Source: Paraphysomonas bandaiensis
Taxonomy: Eukaryota > Chrysophyceae
Direction: 5' to 3'
Assembly (NCBI GenBank): GCA_965644295.1
Contig: CBFFRP010000296.1
Coordinates: 186,001 to 250,000 of the forward strand
Length of the DNA: 64,000 bases
Positions 60,418-64,000 of this stretch are shown one piece after another (the stretch's first letter is position 1; every line of letters starts with the position of its first letter). The translations under genes were made by a program, and so were the position numbers. The notes under the pieces are model-generated. The model did no database searches, was not told the DNA's origin, and worked only from the letters and a program-made list of their open reading frames with translations.

Positions 60418-62688
60418 TTACATGTTATCCCAACCACGACGCTTATCTTTATGTGAGTTTAAGGTTCGACTGGCCTTGCGCTTTAATTTATTTTTTGGAT
60501 TCTTCCGCGGAACGATTTCTTCATCAGGAATGCTCACAGATTCTACATCTGGGGTGTCATTAGACTCTTCAGCATCTCCGCTAACCCCTTCGTCTTCATC
60601 ACCATCATCGTCACCACTGTGTTCTTCAGCATCTCCACTGACCCCTTCGTCACCACTGTGTTCTTCGTTTGTGTCGACATCCTGAGTAAGACACATACCG
60701 AGTCAGCAACACAAGTATAAACCACAAAAAGCCCTCATACTTGTTACTGGCAACAGACATACATATACCAGTGTGAATAAAACATATGTGCGGCGATTAT
60801 ACTTCTCGATCCACATCGTCGTGAATGGACACCTGTATCACCGCAGGCAGGGAGGTGCTAGACTGACAGGCAAGCACGAAAGCAATGCACAGTCGATGCG
60901 TCGAAACAGCCTCGTACTACCTCAGATACTATTTGGCGTAGTCATGAGAGTAGTGGGGGAGCACTATCTCTCAATAGACATGTGCCTTTGTAATTACACA
61001 TTTACACATACCACATGCATCTTCCAAACACTTGTCGTCTCGATACAAAACAATACCCACCTCAATCTTATCTGTTTCTGTCATAGGAAGTTCCTCATCC
61101 TGCTCATCCTCACCATCATCCTGCTCATCACGAGGAGGTGGTACAAAGTACGGTAGCTTGCCCTGTAGCAAACAGTTAGTCGATGCATACCACATACGAA
61201 TAGGAATTCACATGTTGCATTAATGTGATACATACGTAAGCACTTACCCTTTGATAATCGTTAATGAGCTGAACTGCTAGGTTGTTAATATCAGGTTCTC
61301 CTCCTTTGAGTAGTTTACCCATTTTAAATGCGGCTTTAGCCAGTAGATCGTTACTGTCTTCCCAATCGGACACTCCAAGGTGTCGCTGCAAGTATTTGGG
61401 ATTGACGCGGCTAATGAGCTCGGGTATGTAATCTGTTGGCGATGTAAGTCGCTCTGCTCGCACGACTCCCTTCAACACAGTCTCTGCCTCGTCATCACCC
61501 GTATCGTACACCACACCCGGACAATCGATAAGAAATATTCGGCGAGTGAGGGTGATATACTGCCACACCTTAGTCTCACCAGGGATAGGGGCAGTCTTAC
61601 AACACTTCTTCGACATAAGGGCATTGATAACAGAACTTTTGCCAGTATTAGGGTACCCAATTATACCCACTGAAATCTGACGTTTGTCGGCATGAAGCTT
61701 CGAAAACTGTCTCAACAGACTGATGAGAGCACCTTTTCCGAACGCATTAGTTAAAGATGCGTGGAATGCTAAGGTAGGGAAGTCTTGGGAGAGAATCTTA
61801 ACCCATTTTCTGGTCACCCAAGCCGGAACTAAGTCACATTTATTGATCACAATTACCATCTGCTTGTGAGATGCATTCTTCTTGATATGGTTCTCAATAT
61901 GAAGACATCGGGTCCCAGGCACGTTACGTGCATCAACAATCTAAAAAATAGCATTACGGACTTTACATATCAATATGCACAGCCGACATATACCCCAGCC
62001 AGCATGTACTTACTTGTAGTACAACATCAGAACAATCAAGGACTTTGTATAACTCTGCCCAAATCCGCCTCGATTGACCTTTGGCAAACATATCTTCCTT
62101 ACGCATCTCACCACCCCTTGTGGCCTCCACCTCAATGTTAGAGTCTTTTGATGAGTTGGAAGCATATAAGTCGGAACGCGCTTCTGCATTTCTCAATAGT
62201 GCACTGTAGTCGTTCGAACCATCATCAAGTTTTGGCCGTTTACGCGTCTTCTTGCTACCAAACACGTCATCGAAAGATTCCGTTTCGAGGACATTGACTT
62301 TAGCCACTTTGGCAGAATCCTGAAGTAGTGCCATGGGAATCTTCCGGCGCCTAAGAACAACAGAATAGGGATCCGCCGCTTTAGTGGTCATCTCGTCTTT
62401 GAATTTGTCGAGCTCAGTTTGGGATATGGTTCTTGTGTTTCCGAACCATCTCCTATCGGGGGCTATTCTCGCATTACCAGTAATAGTCTTCCCTCCAGCT
62501 GTGTTATTCATCATCAAATGGCCGCCTACCAGTTCACCGGCCTTGTTTCTAATAGGCTTTCCTCCTTTATACATATTGAGCCTCTGGATAGTGGACTTAT
62601 CCCTCTGTCCACTCTTACTAGAGGCCCGATGAGGATTATTCGGATTATTGGATTTCTTCTTCATCTGTTTGACTGCTTTAGGAGGCAT
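60418..62688 (-). CDS. GNL2: Nucleolar GTP-binding protein 2 (NOG2/GNL2)
   Basis: Circularly permuted GTPase needed for 60S ribosome maturation and export. Exons 62688-62014, 61940-61248, 61162-61061 and 60681-60418 join in phase. The N-terminal NGP1NT domain includes [22 protein letters not shown] and [12 protein letters not shown]. The permuted motifs follow in order: [10 protein letters not shown] (G4), [13 protein letters not shown] (G5), [16 protein letters not shown] (G1), [13 protein letters not shown] (G2) and DCPGVVYD (G3). Helical [18 protein letters not shown] and [20 protein letters not shown] follow. The C-terminus has acidic repeats ([12 protein letters not shown] twice) and a basic end ([20 protein letters not shown]), typical for nucleolar proteins. 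Its third intron (379 nt) is long compared with the others here. Confidence 0.96.
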
Positions 62689-62988
62689 GATGTTGAGGTG
62701 ACTTGATGAAAATGAATTCAGCTATTCAACTAATGGACTGTACGTGAGCTTGTCTCCTCTGGTGTGTAGCTCAGGGCGGAGTGGGAAGAAAGATGCATGT
62801 ATAACTAAGAAACGAAACATAATAAAAAGAAAATGAATGGCAGAGGGGCAGTCTGCTGCTCGTGACTTCGAAGTATGAGTGGTATGTGGAGTGTATATAT
62901 AATATATACGATCCAACCACGAGTGTGCCGTATGAATGGAAATGGTACGCCGCAGAGGGTACTCCAGTACTGCTGCAAGGTATATCGG

Positions 62989-63280
62989 TACATACATACA
63001 TACATACATACATACATACATACATACATACATACATACATACATACATACATACATACATACATACATACATACATACATACATACATACATACATACA
63101 TACATACATACATACATACATACATGCATACATACATACATACATACATACATACATACATACATACATACATACATACATACATACATACATACATACA
63201 TACATGCATACATACATACATACATACATACATACATACATACATACATACATACATACATACATACATACATACATACA

Positions 63281-63312
<32 letters not shown>

Positions 63313-63324
63313 CATACATATACA
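62989..63324. repeat. (TACA)n microsatellite, about 336 bases
   Basis: Same tetranucleotide as at 11.9 kb but in the opposite orientation. Two identical interruptions (tgca at 63125 and 63205) sit exactly 80 bases apart, which suggests internal duplication. It lies between the divergent NOG2 and CNNM genes. Confidence 0.98.
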
Positions 63325-63507
63325 GGTGTATCATATGATATGGCTTGGTTTCGATCCCAGAAGTAAACTAAGAGCGCATCTCATACTTTAAATCGCCGTA
63401 TTTTAGTCGGGTTATTTTTCCGTTCGAAGCGAACGAGTTCTCTGTGTTGCTGCTCCTCTGTCTTCCTACTGGTCTCTGTATGAATATCTTCATACTTTAA
63501 CAGTATT

Positions 63508-64000
63508 ATGAGTAGCGGATATCTCATATGTTTAGTGGCGACATACGTCTACTCTGTTATTGCGAGTGATGATGATGCCCCTTCTATACCATGCACGGAT
63601 GATGGTGGGGAGTCCTCTGCCTTTGAAGTGCCTGCACCCTTTAACTATATACTCATAATGCTTCTCGTGTGCTTATCTGCTCTGTTCTCTGGATTAACGC
63701 TCGGGTTACTCGGTTTGGATGTTATTGGACTGGAGATAATTATTGGTGGAGATAACGACATACTGAAGAGGTGTGCTAAAGAAATTTTACCTATTCGGAA
63801 GAAAGGAAACTTATTGCTGTGTACTCTTTTGCTTGGTAATGTTGCAACGAATGCTTTACTGTCTATCTTAATGGCTGATATGACTTCCGGACTCGTCGGC
63901 TTTTTATCATCAACTGTTATGATTGTTATTTTTGGTGAGATCATACCACAAGCCACTTGCTCTCGATATGCGCTGCAGATTGGCCGTCGTTCCCTACCAG
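63508..64000 (+). CDS. CNNM/MAM3-type (DUF21) transporter, 3' part outside window
   Basis: The frame from ATG 63508 stays open to the window edge. A signal-like N-terminus (GYLICLVATYVYSVIAS) and a short lumenal stretch lead into the DUF21 membrane domain: LSALFSGLTLGLLGLDVIGLEII, then ILKRCAKEILPIRKKGNLLL, CTLLLGNVATNALLSIL and IVIFGEIIPQATCSRYALQI. These are the conserved helices of CNNM/MAM3/CorC proteins, which export Mg2+ or regulate its balance. The CBS pair expected next lies beyond the window. The EIIPQA motif is canonical. Confidence 0.93.
   Translation, partial: MSSGYLICLVATYVYSVIASDDDAPSIPCTDDGGESSAFEVPAPFNYILIMLLVCLSALFSGLTLGLLGLDVIGLEIIIGGDNDILKRCAKEILPIRKKGNLLLCTLLLGNVATNALLSILMADMTSGLVGFLSSTVMIVIFGEIIPQATCSRYALQIGRRSLP

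Noticed and set aside
62722-63391. Reading frames on both strands through the second microsatellite
   Set aside because: Same cause: a four-base repeat without stops.

Overview
The window comes from a nuclear genome of a microbial eukaryote. Genes on both strands are split by very short GT-AG introns, mostly 42-78 nt, often with a CTAAC or TACTAAT branch motif just before the acceptor. Repeats and microsatellites are abundant. A TMEM218-like transition-zone protein and a protein with sperm-tail PG-rich (SHIPPO) motifs suggest a cell that builds a cilium or flagellum. A cAMP-receptor-like GPCR, a Cys-less pentameric channel and a GT41 glycosyltransferase fit a free-living or parasitic protist, for example a holozoan such as an ichthyosporean, or a flagellated zoosporic lineage. 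The lineage cannot be fixed from this sequence alone.

Layout. 1-2.2 kb: 3' part of an NRAMP metal transporter with an altered metal-site motif. 2.3-9.2 kb: zinc-finger gene (-) with a duplicated 3' part near 9 kb, class-E-like GPCR (-), TMEM218-like gene (+), glutathione S-transferase (-). 9.2-13 kb: retroelement tail, foldback repeat, tandem Tudor-like gene (-) and a 0.95-kb TATG microsatellite. 13-14.3 kb: pentameric ligand-gated channel (+). 14.9-15.4 kb: MITE. 17-25.4 kb: MTR4 exosome helicase (-) and a GT41/TPR glycosyltransferase with a signal sequence (-). 26.1-27.1 kb: unknown basic/serine-rich protein (+). 29.0-33.1 kb: a four-domain voltage-gated-type channel (-), divergent from a membrane-anchored purple acid phosphatase at 33.7-35.7 kb (+). 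36.4-42.2 kb: repeat island with a deleted hAT transposon, direct repeats, a miniature LTR element, a foldback and BspA-like pseudogene pieces. 42.4-43.6 kb: FAD oxidoreductase (+). 43.9-45.7 kb: decayed non-LTR-like element. 46.3-48.9 kb: SHIPPO/ankyrin gene (-). 49.4-50.7 kb: M14 carboxypeptidase (+). 51.8-54.8 kb: sterol glucosyltransferase with PH, VPS13-like and EF-hand parts (+). 55.2-60.3 kb: an intact Copia retrotransposon. 60.4-62.7 kb: nucleolar GTPase NOG2/GNL2 (-). 63.0-63.3 kb: second microsatellite. 63.5 kb to the edge: CNNM-type transporter (+).

The strongest candidate for something new is the 29-33 kb channel. Eight exons with fully compatible phases encode 1,171 residues holding four Kv-like six-helix repeats. 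In all four, the K+ filter TVGYG is replaced by a G-[E/D]-x-[P/A] motif, and a matching [A/S]-[I/V]-P hinge lies in S6. The pore would be ringed by E227, E501, D807 and E1125. The genes do not form an obvious pathway; membrane transport and signalling genes are simply frequent here.
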